Source: Anoxybacillus flavithermus (GTDB taxonomy: Bacteria; Bacillota; Bacilli; Bacillales; Anoxybacillaceae). Taken from it: a DNA stretch of 64,000 nt. The position numbers and the translations under genes were made by a program. Shown here in pieces: positions 1 through 9,536 of the stretch. The DNA lies in assembly GCF_002742685.1 (NCBI RefSeq), contig NZ_PEDM01000006.1, positions 1 through 64,000 of the forward strand. The letters are read 5' to 3'. A model generated the notes under the pieces. The model saw only the letters and a list, made by a program, of their open reading frames with translations. It did no database searches and was not told where the DNA came from. Positions within the stretch are counted from its first letter, which is position 1, and each line of letters opens with the position of its first letter.

Positions 1-75
1 GCATAAAATCAATAAAAACTTAGGGTATGTCTTTAAAACTTTTGACAATACCATCGGACAAGAGGGGGAGAAGAG

Positions 76-453
76 ATGGGGATTACGATCATTCAAATTG
101 GGGGATTATATATGTTGTATATGGTCGGTTCATTTATTCAGCAACTGTTACATATCCCCATTCCAGGAAGTATGATAGGGATGTTGATACTATTTTTATT
201 GTTAATGACCGGAATAGTGAAGGAAGAGTGGATTTCCCAGGGGGCTAACATGCTTTTGTCTCATTTAACACTTCTGTTTATTCCGGCAACTGTTGGTATT
301 ATAGATTATGTTGAACTTTTTTCAGGAAAAGGGATATGGTCTATTTTCGTTGTCATCGTGAGCACAATGATCGTCATGTTGTTTGCTGGTTTCATCGGTC
401 AGTGGGCACAAACACGTGAACAAAAGCGAGTGCGTGAGGTGAAAGGAGCATGA
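76..453 (+). CDS. cidA: CidA/LrgA family holin-like membrane protein
   Basis: A 125-residue integral membrane protein with about four hydrophobic segments (roughly residues 5-25, 32-47, 62-80 and 87-109) and a short basic tail. The IPIPGSMIGM stretch near residue 27 matches the LrgA/CidA family signature. Family members act with a CidB/LrgB partner in the cytoplasmic membrane and have been linked to murein hydrolase control and to pyruvate or acetate-overflow physiology. The start at 76 follows an AGAGGGGGAGA ribosome site. Its stop overlaps the cidB start by four bases (ATGA), so the two are translationally coupled. Assignment as CidA rather than LrgA is by the size and pairing only. Confidence 0.88.
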   Translation: MGITIIQIGGLYMLYMVGSFIQQLLHIPIPGSMIGMLILFLLLMTGIVKEEWISQGANMLLSHLTLLFIPATVGIIDYVELFSGKGIWSIFVVIVSTMIVMLFAGFIGQWAQTREQKRVREVKGA

Positions 454-1121
454 TTGGCGCAAGTATGCTTTTGTGGACGATTGTCGTGTATATAGCGATG
501 CGCAAATTGTATGCTCGCTTTTATTTTCCATTGCTTGTTCCAATTGCAACGAGCACAGTCGTTATTATTATTACATTATCACTTTTTCATTTATCGTATG
601 AGCAATATATGCTTGGAGGAAAATGGCTTGTTCATTTGCTAGGTCCTGCGGTTGTCGCACTAGCTTTGCCACTTTATCAACATCGTCATACGCTCAAACA
701 GTTTTTATGGCCGTTATTATGTAGCACCTTTTTCGGTACGATCATTGGGATGGGGAGCGGCTTATTATTGGCACGTCTTTTTCATTTACCTGAACAAGTT
801 GTTCGATCAATTATTCCGAAATCGGTCACTTCGCCCGTTGCAATGGATATTGCAGCGCTCATTGGCGGCATACCGACACTTGCGGCTGTATATGTTATGG
901 TTGCAGGGATTTTCGGAGCTATGTTTGGACCAACTATTTTTCAACGCTTGCGCCTGACCACAGCTTTAGGGGTCGGAAGCGGACTTGGGGCGGCTTCACA
1001 CGGCATTGGTACTGCTAAAGCGCTTGAAATGGGTAAAAAAGAAGCAGCGATTAGCTCGGTAGCGATGACATTAAGTGCGATTTTTGCTTCCCTTCTTTGC
1101 CCGCTGTTGCTTTTGTTGTAG
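450..1121 (+). CDS. cidB: CidB/LrgB family membrane protein
   Basis: A 223-residue polytopic membrane protein, normal length for the family. It carries the LrgB signature PKSVTSPVAMDIA (around residue 122) and the conserved glycine-rich segment with SHGIGTAKA near residue 183. It is the usual partner of the CidA-type protein directly upstream, and the ATGA overlap supports coupled synthesis of a membrane complex. The family has been proposed to modulate autolysis, and relatives in B. subtilis take part in pyruvate transport; which applies here cannot be read from the sequence. No terminator is visible before the next gene, so read-through is possible. Confidence 0.88.
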   Translation: MIGASMLLWTIVVYIAMRKLYARFYFPLLVPIATSTVVIIITLSLFHLSYEQYMLGGKWLVHLLGPAVVALALPLYQHRHTLKQFLWPLLCSTFFGTIIGMGSGLLLARLFHLPEQVVRSIIPKSVTSPVAMDIAALIGGIPTLAAVYVMVAGIFGAMFGPTIFQRLRLTTALGVGSGLGAASHGIGTAKALEMGKKEAAISSVAMTLSAIFASLLCPLLLLL

Positions 1122-1156
1122 AATAAAGGTAACAATTGATTGCTGGAGGTTAAGGC

Positions 1157-2113
1157 GTGGGACAGCTCATTAAGCTTCAAGACTATATTTCGCGCTACGA
1201 GCTAGATATGTATCATTATCCAAGCGAGTTTATTCGTTTAAAGAAGAAGCAATGGGAACGAATGAAATATGCATGGGAGACGGGGCAACTTGCTACAAGG
1301 GTAGAATCACATGCATACGAATCATGGAAATGGCTTGAGGAAGAGCCGTCTCTTTTTGATAAAATTAAACGAATGTGGAAGAGAAAGAAAGTGGAAGATG
1401 TGACGGACGAAGATGAACAGTCGCAAGAAGAGGAAGACTTTATGTTTTCTATTACTTCTGAGCCGAAAACGCTTGAAGAATTAAAAATATTATTTTTAGA
1501 AAAACTGTTTCAACTGCAAATTCGTTGGGCCAGTTCAACGTTAACCGAAGAATCCATTATTGATCCGAAATATTATTATGATGTATATTTAAAATATTTT
1601 TTGCAACGTTTTCCAGATACATACTTATGCATGTATAAACCTGTGTTTTTATTAAAAAAAGCTCCCGTCGAGCTAAATACGATTTTAATTAGTCCAACGA
1701 CAACGTGGTGCATTGCGTTTACAGAAGAACGAAAAAATAACATTGTCGTCGGTTCAGCTGAGCGGTTTTGGACGGAGATTGTCGATGATGTGGAGCGAAA
1801 AATCGTCAACCCGATGATTTCCCTTCATCGAACAGAAAAAGTTGTTCAAACGATTTATAAACAATTTGCAGTCTATATGCCGATAAAAAAAGTGTTAATC
1901 AATCGAGAAGGATATATTGATTATCGTTACGCACCAAGCGATCTTGAAATCATTGATCGGCGACATTATGAGGCATGGTTTATGTCGCTAAGACAATTGA
2001 CGATGCCGCTGAAGCATATGCAGTTGAAGGCAGCTCAATCATTGCTGACATATTGTGATGCACGTTACTACGATCCGCTCGTTGTAGAACAATTTGAAGA
2101 GGCTGATGAGTAA
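1157..2113 (+). CDS. Unrecognised 318-residue cytoplasmic protein
   Basis: I do not recognise the family. The GTG start at 1157 is eight bases after GGAGG. There is no signal peptide and no membrane segment. The N-terminal 70 residues are rich in basic and aromatic residues; a very acidic linker (about residues 75-95, many Asp, Glu, Gln) separates them from a 200-residue C-terminal part with a beta-rich core (ILISPTTTWCIAF near residue 177). That core vaguely recalls NERD-type nuclease-related domains, but no catalytic pattern can be confirmed. It lies 35 bases after cidB and ends in its own terminator. Confidence 0.7.
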   Translation: MGQLIKLQDYISRYELDMYHYPSEFIRLKKKQWERMKYAWETGQLATRVESHAYESWKWLEEEPSLFDKIKRMWKRKKVEDVTDEDEQSQEEEDFMFSITSEPKTLEELKILFLEKLFQLQIRWASSTLTEESIIDPKYYYDVYLKYFLQRFPDTYLCMYKPVFLLKKAPVELNTILISPTTTWCIAFTEERKNNIVVGSAERFWTEIVDDVERKIVNPMISLHRTEKVVQTIYKQFAVYMPIKKVLINREGYIDYRYAPSDLEIIDRRHYEAWFMSLRQLTMPLKHMQLKAAQSLLTYCDARYYDPLVVEQFEEADE

Positions 2114-2129
2114 CGGTCAGCCTCTTTTT
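2098..2129 (+). terminator. Rho-independent terminator after the 318-residue protein gene
   Basis: An AAGAGGCTGA / TCAGCCTCTT stem with a ten-base loop is followed by TTT. The left arm overlaps the last codons of the gene, and it faces the convergent EAL gene that ends at 2128. Confidence 0.75.
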
Positions 2130-3069
2130 ATAGCGGATCTGGACTCGGTTTGCCGATATAGTAGCCTTGGGCAAACGGAATACCAATTTCCCGGCAGTAG
2201 TCCAACTCCTCTTTTCGTTCAATTCCTTCAGCAAGTACGTGAATGCCGAGCGTGTGGGCGATTCGAGTTACTTCTTTTAAAAACGCTTGTTTCTCTTTTA
2301 CTTGGTCGCAATGTTGAATGTAGTGGCGGTCAATTTTTACATAATCAGGTTGTAATAGCGTGAGCATATCGATTGTTGAAAAGCCGGCACCAACATCATC
2401 TAAAGCTACTTTCATTCCTGATCGTTTATATGTGGCAAATACGTTCTTTAAATGGTCGATATCCATAATTTTTTCGGTCTCGACAACTTCAAATACGAGA
2501 TCTTCCGGTGCTACTTCATATTGTTCGACGATGGAAAACGTATGGCGAAGACAAAATTCGGGATTATAAATCGTTGATGGTAAAAAGTTAATGAAACTTT
2601 TTACCCCTTTTTTTATTTTTGTGCGTGCTCGAATGGCTTCTTCGCGTGCTCGTCGATCTAAAAATGTATGCAAACCTGTTTGTTGTGCAACAGAAAAAAG
2701 CTGTTTCGGTGAAAAGTGTTGTGAGCGCAATAAACATTCATAGCCGAAAATGTCGCCTGTTTTTGTATGAATAATTGGTTGTAAATAACTTGTGAGCGGT
2801 CCGTTTGTTATGCATTGGACAACATCTTCATGCTTAATTCGCATGCTTAACTCATGGAGTGGAACGAATGCTCCCGGTGAATCGGGATTTTTGCATAAAG
2901 CTGCTAATGCTTTTTCTTTTGGATCGATTGTTTCTAAATATGTAGCTAATTGTTGCAACGAATCATACGAATAACATAAATACTTTTTTTGTCCTTCTTG
3001 CATAATAAGTAAGTAACCAGATTGTAAAAGTGGAAATGGAACGTTACATGAGATGCATGAGTGCATCAT
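2128..3069 (-). CDS. EAL-domain protein, probable c-di-GMP phosphodiesterase
   Basis: A 313-residue soluble protein with an N-terminal 85-residue region and one EAL domain (about 90-310). The EAL signature reads Y-E-C-L-L-R (Glu111), so Ala is replaced by Cys. The other metal and catalytic positions are present: Asn161, Glu194, Asp224-Asp225 (DDVGAG), Lys245, Asp247, Glu281/284 (LAEGIE) and Gln301 (AQGYY). Hydrolysis of cyclic di-GMP to pGpG is therefore plausible. The N-terminal region holds Cys5-x-x-Cys8 plus Cys32 and Cys59, which could bind metal. The start follows a GGGGGGAGAA ribosome site; the ATG at 3066 is equally possible. A c-di-GMP synthase (DgcP) is encoded in the same window. 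Confidence 0.85.
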   Translation of the reverse strand: MMHSCISCNVPFPLLQSGYLLIMQEGQKKYLCYSYDSLQQLATYLETIDPKEKALAALCKNPDSPGAFVPLHELSMRIKHEDVVQCITNGPLTSYLQPIIHTKTGDIFGYECLLRSQHFSPKQLFSVAQQTGLHTFLDRRAREEAIRARTKIKKGVKSFINFLPSTIYNPEFCLRHTFSIVEQYEVAPEDLVFEVVETEKIMDIDHLKNVFATYKRSGMKVALDDVGAGFSTIDMLTLLQPDYVKIDRHYIQHCDQVKEKQAFLKEVTRIAHTLGIHVLAEGIERKEELDYCREIGIPFAQGYYIGKPSPDPL

Positions 3070-3146
3070 TTCTCCCCCCTTTTTTTATCTTCATCCATTT
3101 TACAACAAAAATAATTGACTTCAAAATTGGAAGTTGGTGACGAATA

Positions 3147-5267
3147 ATGATGACAAAACAACACACGTTTGAAGCCTATTTAGATGAATTGACGTTAATT
3201 ACTGTTTTGGTACCGAACGATGTTGTTCACGAGCGTGCACCAATATTTTTTTTATGCGATGAAGAACAAACAGCATACCGTTTAACAGTTCGTTCAAGTG
3301 AGAAACAACACTTATTTACAAAATATGAGTGTCTCGCCCCTTTTATCGTTCCGTTAGGGAAACGATATGTCGTTTATACCGAAGAAGGATGGCAAACGCC
3401 TTTACAAGTCGGGGCAGTGATGCGAACAAAAGCGTTCGATGATTTATATGCATATGACGGAAACGATCTCGGTGCTACGTACAAACCGGAAAAAACGACG
3501 TTTAAAGTGTGGGCGCCGACGGCCACAAAGGTGTTATTAAAGCTTATTCATCCAAAGACGAAAGAAGAAACGACTTATGCCATGGTACGAGAACAAAAAG
3601 GAATATGGACATATACCGTTTATGAAAATATAGAATATTTCTTGTATACGTATAAGACATATATCAATTTTGTTTGGCGGGAAGCCGTGGATCCTTATGC
3701 AAAAGCAGTTTCAGTAAACGGCGCACACGGTGTTATCGTTGATCTGACGAAAACAAACATACCTAAACCAACGATGCCTCCGTTTATTTCTATGACAGAC
3801 GCGATTATTTATGAAATGCATGTGCGAGATTTTACGATTCATCCTAAAAGTGGTGTGGAACATAAAGGGAAATATCTCGGTTTAACGGAGCAGGATACAT
3901 TCGGACCGAACGAAACGGTGACAGGTCTTTCGTACGTAAAACAGCTCGGTGTTACGCATGTTCAACTCATGCCTGTCCAAGATTTTGAAGGAGTCAATGA
4001 GCTCGAGCCAGTTGAATATAACTGGGGATATAACACGGTGCATTACAATGCTCCAGAAGGAAGTTATGCAACCGATCCAATAGATCCATATGCGCGTATC
4101 ATCGAACTAAAGCAGGCGATTCGGGCGTTTCAAAAAGAAGGAATTCGTGTCATTTTAGACGTCGTATATAATCATGTATATATTCGAGAAGCATCGTCGT
4201 TTGAACATCTTGTTCCTGGCTATTATTTTCGATACGAATCAAACGGTTATCCGTCAAACGGAACAGGAGTTGGGAATGATTTAGCATCCGAGCGGAAAAT
4301 GGTACGAAAATTTATCGTTGATTCGGTGACATATTGGCTAAGTGAATATGGTGTCGATGGATTTCGTTTCGATTTAATGGGCATTTTAGATATAGATACA
4401 ATGAGTGATGTTCGCCGTGCCATTGATGCAATTGATCCCACCGTTCTTGTTCTTGGTGAAGGATGGGAGTTAGCTACTCCATTACCTCAAGAAAAAAAGA
4501 CAACGATTGCAAACGCGAAACATACGCCTCGTATTGCTTATTTTAACGATCGGTTTCGAGATTATGTAAAAGGAAGTACGTTTCAAGTGCGCGATCGAGG
4601 ATTTGCGTTAGGAGATTGCTCATATAAGCAAGCGGTAATGGAAGTTATTCGAGGAAGCATTCATCTATTTTTTTCGCCAAGGCAAAGTGTCAATTATGTC
4701 GAATGCCACGATAACCATACATTATGGGATAAAATGATGATTGCCAATTCGCATGAGAGCGAATATATTCGTCGAAAACGTCAGAAGCTAGCTACAGCTA
4801 TCGTTTTATTGTCTCAAGGTATTCCTTTTTTGCACAGCGGTCAAGAGTTTTATCGAACAAAACAAGGGATTGAAAATAGCTATAACGCTCCTGATGAAGT
4901 GAATCGAATCGATTGGGAGCGAAAAAGTGAATGGGAAGAAGATATTCGAGAGATGATAGCTCTCATTGCGCTTCGTAAAAAACATGGTGCGTTTCGTTTT
5001 TTTACTGCCGATCAAGTTCGGCGTCACATCAAATTTTATGATACACACCCATCTGTTATTGCTTATCAACTCGTTGACGTTGGTGCGTATGGTTCATGGG
5101 AGCAAATTGTTGTTGTTCATCATAATGAGGAGAAAAAAACGACATTGCCTCTTTCTGAAGGGAAATGGGAAATTGTATTTAGTTCAAATCAAGAAGGAAT
5201 AGGAAAAATAAGTGAACAGTACATTGAAATAAATGGAATTGGTACGTGGGTATTAATTGAATGTTGA
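3147..5267 (+). CDS. pulA: Type I pullulanase (GH13 debranching enzyme)
   Basis: A 706-residue intracellular enzyme (no signal peptide) that cleaves alpha-1,6 links in pullulan and branched glucans. It has N-terminal beta-sandwich regions, including a CBM48-like module (around 105-190), and a GH13 barrel from about residue 215. The type I pullulanase motif YNWGYN is at 291-296. The catalytic trio is visible: nucleophile Asp409 in GFRFDLM, acid/base Glu438 in LGEGW and Asp522 in ECHDNH. Length is close to B. subtilis AmyX (about 718). The ribosome site (GGTGA) is weak, and ATG 3150 could also serve. The gene order with ytmP, ytzH and trmB downstream matches the B. subtilis amyX locus. Confidence 0.95.
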   Translation: MMTKQHTFEAYLDELTLITVLVPNDVVHERAPIFFLCDEEQTAYRLTVRSSEKQHLFTKYECLAPFIVPLGKRYVVYTEEGWQTPLQVGAVMRTKAFDDLYAYDGNDLGATYKPEKTTFKVWAPTATKVLLKLIHPKTKEETTYAMVREQKGIWTYTVYENIEYFLYTYKTYINFVWREAVDPYAKAVSVNGAHGVIVDLTKTNIPKPTMPPFISMTDAIIYEMHVRDFTIHPKSGVEHKGKYLGLTEQDTFGPNETVTGLSYVKQLGVTHVQLMPVQDFEGVNELEPVEYNWGYNTVHYNAPEGSYATDPIDPYARIIELKQAIRAFQKEGIRVILDVVYNHVYIREASSFEHLVPGYYFRYESNGYPSNGTGVGNDLASERKMVRKFIVDSVTYWLSEYGVDGFRFDLMGILDIDTMSDVRRAIDAIDPTVLVLGEGWELATPLPQEKKTTIANAKHTPRIAYFNDRFRDYVKGSTFQVRDRGFALGDCSYKQAVMEVIRGSIHLFFSPRQSVNYVECHDNHTLWDKMMIANSHESEYIRRKRQKLATAIVLLSQGIPFLHSGQEFYRTKQGIENSYNAPDEVNRIDWERKSEWEEDIREMIALIALRKKHGAFRFFTADQVRRHIKFYDTHPSVIAYQLVDVGAYGSWEQIVVVHHNEEKKTTLPLSEGKWEIVFSSNQEGIGKISEQYIEINGIGTWVLIEC

Positions 5268-5348
5268 CGGGGAAACGATGGGAAAGATAAAATCTAGTAA
5301 GATGACAATTGCAATTTTTATTTTGACTAAGTCGAAAGGTGAGCTCAC

Positions 5349-6125
5349 TTGGAACAGTTACTAGGTAAGGAGTGGGAAATTTCCCCGGCAGGTGGTGCGA
5401 CAGGGGATGCATATATTGCGGAGCACGATGGGAAGAAATTGTTTTTGAAGCGCAATTCTTCTCCATTTTTAGCTGTTTTATCAGCGGAAGGAATCGTCCC
5501 AAAATTAGTATGGACGAAACGAATGGAAAATGGGGACGTAATTACTGCTCAACAATTTTTACAAGCGCGCGAATTAAAGCCGCACGATATGACTAGCAAA
5601 CAAGTTGCCCAATTGCTTCGAAAAATTCATCGCTCGAAAGAATTGTTGGGGATGATGGAGCGTCTTGGTAAAAAGCCTTTAGTACCTCATCGTTTGCTAG
5701 AGGAAGTCAAGCAGAATGAATATGTCGAGTTAAAAGCGCACTCGACTGTTCGGGACGCGTTTGCATTTTTAGAGCGACGTGTAGATGACGTGTATTGTAC
5801 GGATTATGTTGTTTGTCATTGCGATATGAATCATAACAATTGGCTGTTAACAGAAGATAATCAACTATATTTAATTGACTGGGATAGTGCAATGATTGCG
5901 GATCCGGCGATTGATATCGGAATGTTGTTATATGCTTACATTCCAAGAGAACAGTGGGCGAGTTGGTTAGAAGAATACGGTATGGAGTTCGATGAACAAT
6001 TACAGTTACGTATGAAATGGTATACTGTCGCTCAAACGGTTGTGTTGCTCGCATGGCATAAAGGGCGAAATAATGAAAAGGAAATGCAACGACTGTTGCA
6101 CTTCCTTGAACATGTGCTACGTTAA
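5349..6125 (+). CDS. ytmP: YtmP, aminoglycoside-phosphotransferase-fold kinase-like protein
   Basis: A 258-residue APH/choline-kinase-fold protein. The catalytic loop is HCDMNHNN (Asp159, Asn164) and the metal-binding motif is IDWD (176-179); a glycine-rich N-terminal strand (SPAGGATGDAY) and an LFLKR lysine complete a kinase-like fold. The substrate is unknown; the locus beside pullulanase may suggest a sugar, but this is inference. The start is TTG at 5349, supported by AAAGGTGAG nine bases upstream. Its 3' end overlaps the convergent ytzH by nine bases. Confidence 0.85.
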   Translation: MEQLLGKEWEISPAGGATGDAYIAEHDGKKLFLKRNSSPFLAVLSAEGIVPKLVWTKRMENGDVITAQQFLQARELKPHDMTSKQVAQLLRKIHRSKELLGMMERLGKKPLVPHRLLEEVKQNEYVELKAHSTVRDAFAFLERRVDDVYCTDYVVCHCDMNHNNWLLTEDNQLYLIDWDSAMIADPAIDIGMLLYAYIPREQWASWLEEYGMEFDEQLQLRMKWYTVAQTVVLLAWHKGRNNEKEMQRLLHFLEHVLR

Positions 6126-6386
6126 TTGGTCCATCCAATGAGCAAGTTGTTGTTCGTGTTGATCGATATGCGAAGAAAGGTCGGCCGCATTTTTGCCGTT
6201 TTGACTATACGTGTAAATATGGGACAATGTTTGTTTCAGTTCAGAATGGACAGCATCGTTCGTCATTAACGATTTGGCGAGCCGCTCAATTTGTTCACAT
6301 TCTGCAACGGTTCCAGAACGGTCAAGTTGATGTTCCGATAAAATATCTTTTAATACAGTTAATTGATGTTCATGATTAATGGCCAT
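6117..6386 (-). CDS. ytzH: YtzH-like small helical protein
   Basis: An 89-residue, His- and Gln-rich, all-helical soluble protein of unknown function, convergent with ytmP and divergent from trmB, as remembered for B. subtilis ytzH. I place the start at the second ATG (6386, MAINHEHQ), seven bases after GGGGG, rather than at 6392, where the ribosome site would touch the start. No catalytic motif can be seen. Confidence 0.75.
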   Translation of the reverse strand: MAINHEHQLTVLKDILSEHQLDRSGTVAECEQIERLAKSLMTNDAVHSELKQTLSHIYTYSQNGKNAADLSSHIDQHEQQLAHWMDQLT

Positions 6387-6458
6387 GTTCATCCCCCTAT
6401 TCGTTTATTAATATGGCCATTTTTATCTTTTTATATGCAAAGAAACGGAGGATGGGAC

Positions 6459-7109
6459 GTGCGTTTAAGAAATAAGCCTTGGGCGAAAGAAAAAATTGTG
6501 GCATATCCACAATACATTATCCAGCAACCAGAACAATACAAAGGGCGTTGGCGTGAATTGTTTTCAAACGACCATCCGATCCATATCGAAATTGGTACAG
6601 GAAAAGGTCGTTTTATTACGGAAATGGCAAAAATGCATCCTCATATTAACTATATTGGAATTGAGTTGTATGAGAGCGTCATCGTATGTGCGCTTGACAA
6701 GTTAATTGAAAATGATTTGCCCAATTTGCGCTTATTAAATGTCAATGCGAAAGATTTAACAAATATTTTTGCCAAAGGAGAGGTTGAACGTATTTATTTG
6801 AACTTCTCCGATCCGTGGCCAAAAAAGCGACATGAAAAACGTCGCTTAACGTATCGCTCGTTTTTGGAGTTATACGAAAACATTTTAGTTGATGAGGGAG
6901 AAATTCATTTTAAAACGGATAACCGTGGATTGTTTGAATATTCTCTTGTCAGCTTCTCGCAATATGGTTTAGTTCTTCAATATGTCAGTCTTGATCTTCA
7001 TCGGAGTGATTTTGAAGGAAATGTCATGACCGAATATGAACAAAAGTTTTCAGAAAAAGGAAATCCGATTTACCGTTGTGAAGTGAAGTATGGAAAGCCT
7101 ATGTCATAA
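6459..7109 (+). CDS. trmB: tRNA (guanine-N7-)-methyltransferase
   Basis: A 216-residue SAM-dependent enzyme that makes m7G46 in tRNA. The SAM-binding motif [10 protein letters not shown] and the TrmB signature [16 protein letters not shown] are present, and the length fits the family (about 213). I chose GTG at 6459 because CGGAGGA lies seven bases upstream and the protein then begins with the conserved RLRNKPWA. The frame is open further upstream, antisense to ytzH, but that part has no ribosome site. A terminator follows directly. Confidence 0.95.
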   Translation: MRLRNKPWAKEKIVAYPQYIIQQPEQYKGRWRELFSNDHPIHIEIGTGKGRFITEMAKMHPHINYIGIELYESVIVCALDKLIENDLPNLRLLNVNAKDLTNIFAKGEVERIYLNFSDPWPKKRHEKRRLTYRSFLELYENILVDEGEIHFKTDNRGLFEYSLVSFSQYGLVLQYVSLDLHRSDFEGNVMTEYEQKFSEKGNPIYRCEVKYGKPMS

Positions 7110-7128
7110 TTAGACGTAGGTTTTTTTC
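7098..7128 (+). terminator. Rho-independent terminator of trmB
   Basis: CCTATGTC and GACGTAGG pair (one G-T) across a seven-base loop and are followed by seven T. The left arm lies in the last codons of trmB. Confidence 0.8.
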
Positions 7129-7188
7129 TTTTCTGAATATTTTTGTAATGTTAAAATGGATCATGAGAGAGGACAAGGGGGAGAAAAG

Positions 7189-8028
7189 ATGGAGAAATTA
7201 ACGATTGGTCAAATAACAATGACGTGGCTCAATGGTGGGATCACACATTTAGATGGGGGAGCAATGTTTGGTGTCGTACCCAAACCGCTTTGGATGAAAA
7301 AATATCCATGCAACGAACAAAATCAAATTCCACTCCGAACGGATCCTATCTTACTGCAAGTAGACGGAAAAAACATACTTATTGAATCAGGTATTGGACG
7401 TGGAAAGCTGAATGAGAAGCAAAAACGAAACTTTGGGGTAACAGAAGAATCTTCTTTAACGGAGCAATTGGCGGTTCTTTCTTTAACACCTGAAGACATT
7501 GACATTGTATTAATGACACATTTACATTTTGATCATGCCAGCGGCTTAACAAAATGGGAAGAAAATAAACTCGTTCCCACGTTTCCACGTGCGCGCATTA
7601 TTACGTCAGCGGTAGAGTGGGCGGAGATGAAAGAGCCAAACATTCGCTCGCGCAACACGTATTGGAAAGAAAACTGGGAAGCCATTATTGATCAAGTCGA
7701 TACGTTTGCGGAACAGTTGGAAGTTGTTTCGGGTGTGACGATGATTCATACAGGCGGTCATAGTGACGGGCATGCCATTATTATTATTACATCTGAAGGA
7801 GAAACAGCCGTTCATCTCGGTGATTTAATGCCGACGCATGCACATCAAAATCCGCTTTGGGTGATGGCGTATGATGATTATCCGATGACGTCCATTTTCG
7901 CTAAACAAAAATGGCTCGCCTATGGAATGGAAAACGGTGCATGGTTTACGTTTTATCACGATGCGTATTACCGTGCTGTCCGTTGGAATGACGAGTTTCA
8001 AATCGTTGAATCGATTAAACGTCAATAA
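7189..8028 (+). CDS. ytnP: YtnP family metallo-beta-lactamase-fold hydrolase (lactonase-like)
   Basis: A 279-residue cytoplasmic protein with the dinuclear zinc motif THLHFDHAS (His111, His113, Asp115, His116), a downstream TGGHSDGH histidine and the HLGDLMP aspartate. This is the arrangement of the AHL-lactonase/YtnP branch of the metallo-beta-lactamase fold. B. subtilis YtnP has been described as a lactonase that degrades signalling molecules of competing bacteria; the substrate here is not known. The ATG at 7189 follows AAGGGGGAG. It converges on ytzB with a shared terminator. Confidence 0.88.
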   Translation: MEKLTIGQITMTWLNGGITHLDGGAMFGVVPKPLWMKKYPCNEQNQIPLRTDPILLQVDGKNILIESGIGRGKLNEKQKRNFGVTEESSLTEQLAVLSLTPEDIDIVLMTHLHFDHASGLTKWEENKLVPTFPRARIITSAVEWAEMKEPNIRSRNTYWKENWEAIIDQVDTFAEQLEVVSGVTMIHTGGHSDGHAIIIITSEGETAVHLGDLMPTHAHQNPLWVMAYDDYPMTSIFAKQKWLAYGMENGAWFTFYHDAYYRAVRWNDEFQIVESIKRQ

Positions 8029-8054
8029 AAACCCAAGCGGCTTGCTTGGGTTTT
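8027..8054. terminator. Bidirectional terminator between ytnP and ytzB
   Basis: AAAACCCAAGC pairs perfectly with GCTTGGGTTTT over a six-base loop; A-tract and T-tract on the two sides serve both convergent genes. Confidence 0.85.
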
Positions 8055-8349
8055 ACAATTTTCGTGCTTCAATAATTGTTCCTGTTTTTGCATCAATGAG
8101 ACACTCATATGCACCAGTTGGACGAGTAATGCCACCTCGATAGACGTTGTAGCGTAGCCCATTTTTTTCAATTGTTTCAACGGTCGTTTGGATCCACGAT
8201 CCTGTAATGTCACCCGTTTGTTGAAACGCTTCTTTCGCCTTTTGAAGCGCTTGTTCAGATGAAATAAAACGTTGATGTTGCCACTCATTCCATATGTATG
8301 CTGCCGTTGCACCGACAACGATCCCAGTAAGAAACGTTTTGACGCGCAT
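8053..8349 (-). CDS. ytzB: YtzB-like membrane-anchored PepSY-domain protein
   Basis: A 98-residue protein with one N-terminal membrane anchor (about residues 5-22, FLTGIVVGATAAYIW) and an extracytoplasmic region that fits a PepSY repeat: a helix with EQALQKAKEAF, then strands ending with IDAKTGTIIEARKL. PepSY proteins often inhibit or modulate peptidases at the cell surface; the target is unknown. ATG 8349 is chosen because GGAGGA lies eight bases upstream; the GTG at 8364 would overlap the ribosome site. Confidence 0.8.
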   Translation of the reverse strand: MRVKTFLTGIVVGATAAYIWNEWQHQRFISSEQALQKAKEAFQQTGDITGSWIQTTVETIEKNGLRYNVYRGGITRPTGAYECLIDAKTGTIIEARKL

Positions 8350-8456
8350 AATCCATTCCTCCACTTTTTCTTTTAGTATACCGAATTGTTCGAGTGGAAA
8401 CTACATGTAAAATTCGCTACAATGACAAATAGCGAGCAAAGAAAGGGGAAAAAACG

Positions 8457-9524
8457 ATGGATTTGCAGTTATTTCAAACGTTAACCGAATTGCCGGGGGC
8501 ACCGGGGAATGAACATGCGGTGCGTGCCTTTATGCGTGAACAGTTACAAAAATATGCTGATGATATTGTGCAAGATCGGCTTGGGAGCATTTTTGGAGTG
8601 AAGCGCGGAACAGAAAATGGTCCAGTCGTGATGGTTGCAGGGCATATGGATGAAGTAGGTTTTATGGTCACCGCCATTACAGAACAAGGAATGATTCGTT
8701 TTCAGCCGCTTGGAGGTTGGTGGAATCAAGTATTGTTAGCACAACGTGTACAAATTATAACAGATCGCGGTCCGATTGTTGGAGTCATCGGCTCGATACC
8801 GCCCCACCTGCTTGATGAAGAGCAACGAAAAAAGCCGATGGATATGAAAAATATGCTGATTGACGTTGGAGCAGATGACCGTAACGATGCAGAACGCATG
8901 GGCATTCGCCCGGGGCAACAAATTGTGCCTATTTGTCCGTTTACACCGATGGCAAACGAGAAAAAAATTATGGCGAAAGCATGGGACAATCGTTACGGCT
9001 GTGGTTTAGCCATTGAGTTGTTAAAAGAGTTAAAAGATGAAACGATACCGAATGTATTATATTCTGGAGCAACGGTCCAAGAAGAAGTCGGGCTTCGTGG
9101 GGCGCAAACGGCAGCAACAATGATCAAACCAGATATTTTCTTTGCGTTAGATGCAAGCCCGGCGAACGATATGACAGGAGACGAAAAAGAGTTTGGGCAT
9201 CTCGGCAAAGGTGCACTTGTACGCATTTACGATCGTACAATGATTACGCATCGCGGCATGCGTGAATTTATTTTAGATATCGCAGAAACGAACAACATTC
9301 CATACCAATATTTTATTTCACCAGGCGGTGGAACGGATGCAGGAAGAGTACATATCGCCAATAGCGGCGTCCCTTCAGCTGTCATTGGCATTTGTGCACG
9401 CTATATTCATACACATGCTTCCATCATTCATGTGGATGACTATGAAGCGGCAAAACAATTATTAGTCGCTCTTGTGAAACGATGTGACCGCGCGACAGTA
9501 GACGCGATTCGTCATAACGCTTAA
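8457..9524 (+). CDS. ytoP: M42 family aminopeptidase (glutamyl aminopeptidase/endoglucanase M type)
   Basis: A 355-residue cytoplasmic metallo-aminopeptidase. M42 family residues are in place: His63 and Asp65 in AGHMDEVGF, the bridging Asp in KAWDNRYG (about 180), the catalytic Glu pair in VQEEVGLRG (about 212) and the Asp in ALDASPAND, with a C-terminal His in IHTHASIIH. Such enzymes form large dodecameric shells and trim short peptides. The start at 8457 follows AAAGGGGAA. It heads a tightly packed group that runs through ytpR. Confidence 0.92.
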   Translation: MDLQLFQTLTELPGAPGNEHAVRAFMREQLQKYADDIVQDRLGSIFGVKRGTENGPVVMVAGHMDEVGFMVTAITEQGMIRFQPLGGWWNQVLLAQRVQIITDRGPIVGVIGSIPPHLLDEEQRKKPMDMKNMLIDVGADDRNDAERMGIRPGQQIVPICPFTPMANEKKIMAKAWDNRYGCGLAIELLKELKDETIPNVLYSGATVQEEVGLRGAQTAATMIKPDIFFALDASPANDMTGDEKEFGHLGKGALVRIYDRTMITHRGMREFILDIAETNNIPYQYFISPGGGTDAGRVHIANSGVPSAVIGICARYIHTHASIIHVDDYEAAKQLLVALVKRCDRATVDAIRHNA

Positions 9525-9536
9525 GGAGATCGAGAG

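Noticed and set aside
5707-6138. 143-codon minus-strand frame
   Set aside because: Shadow of ytmP, whose kinase motifs are clear; no ribosome site.
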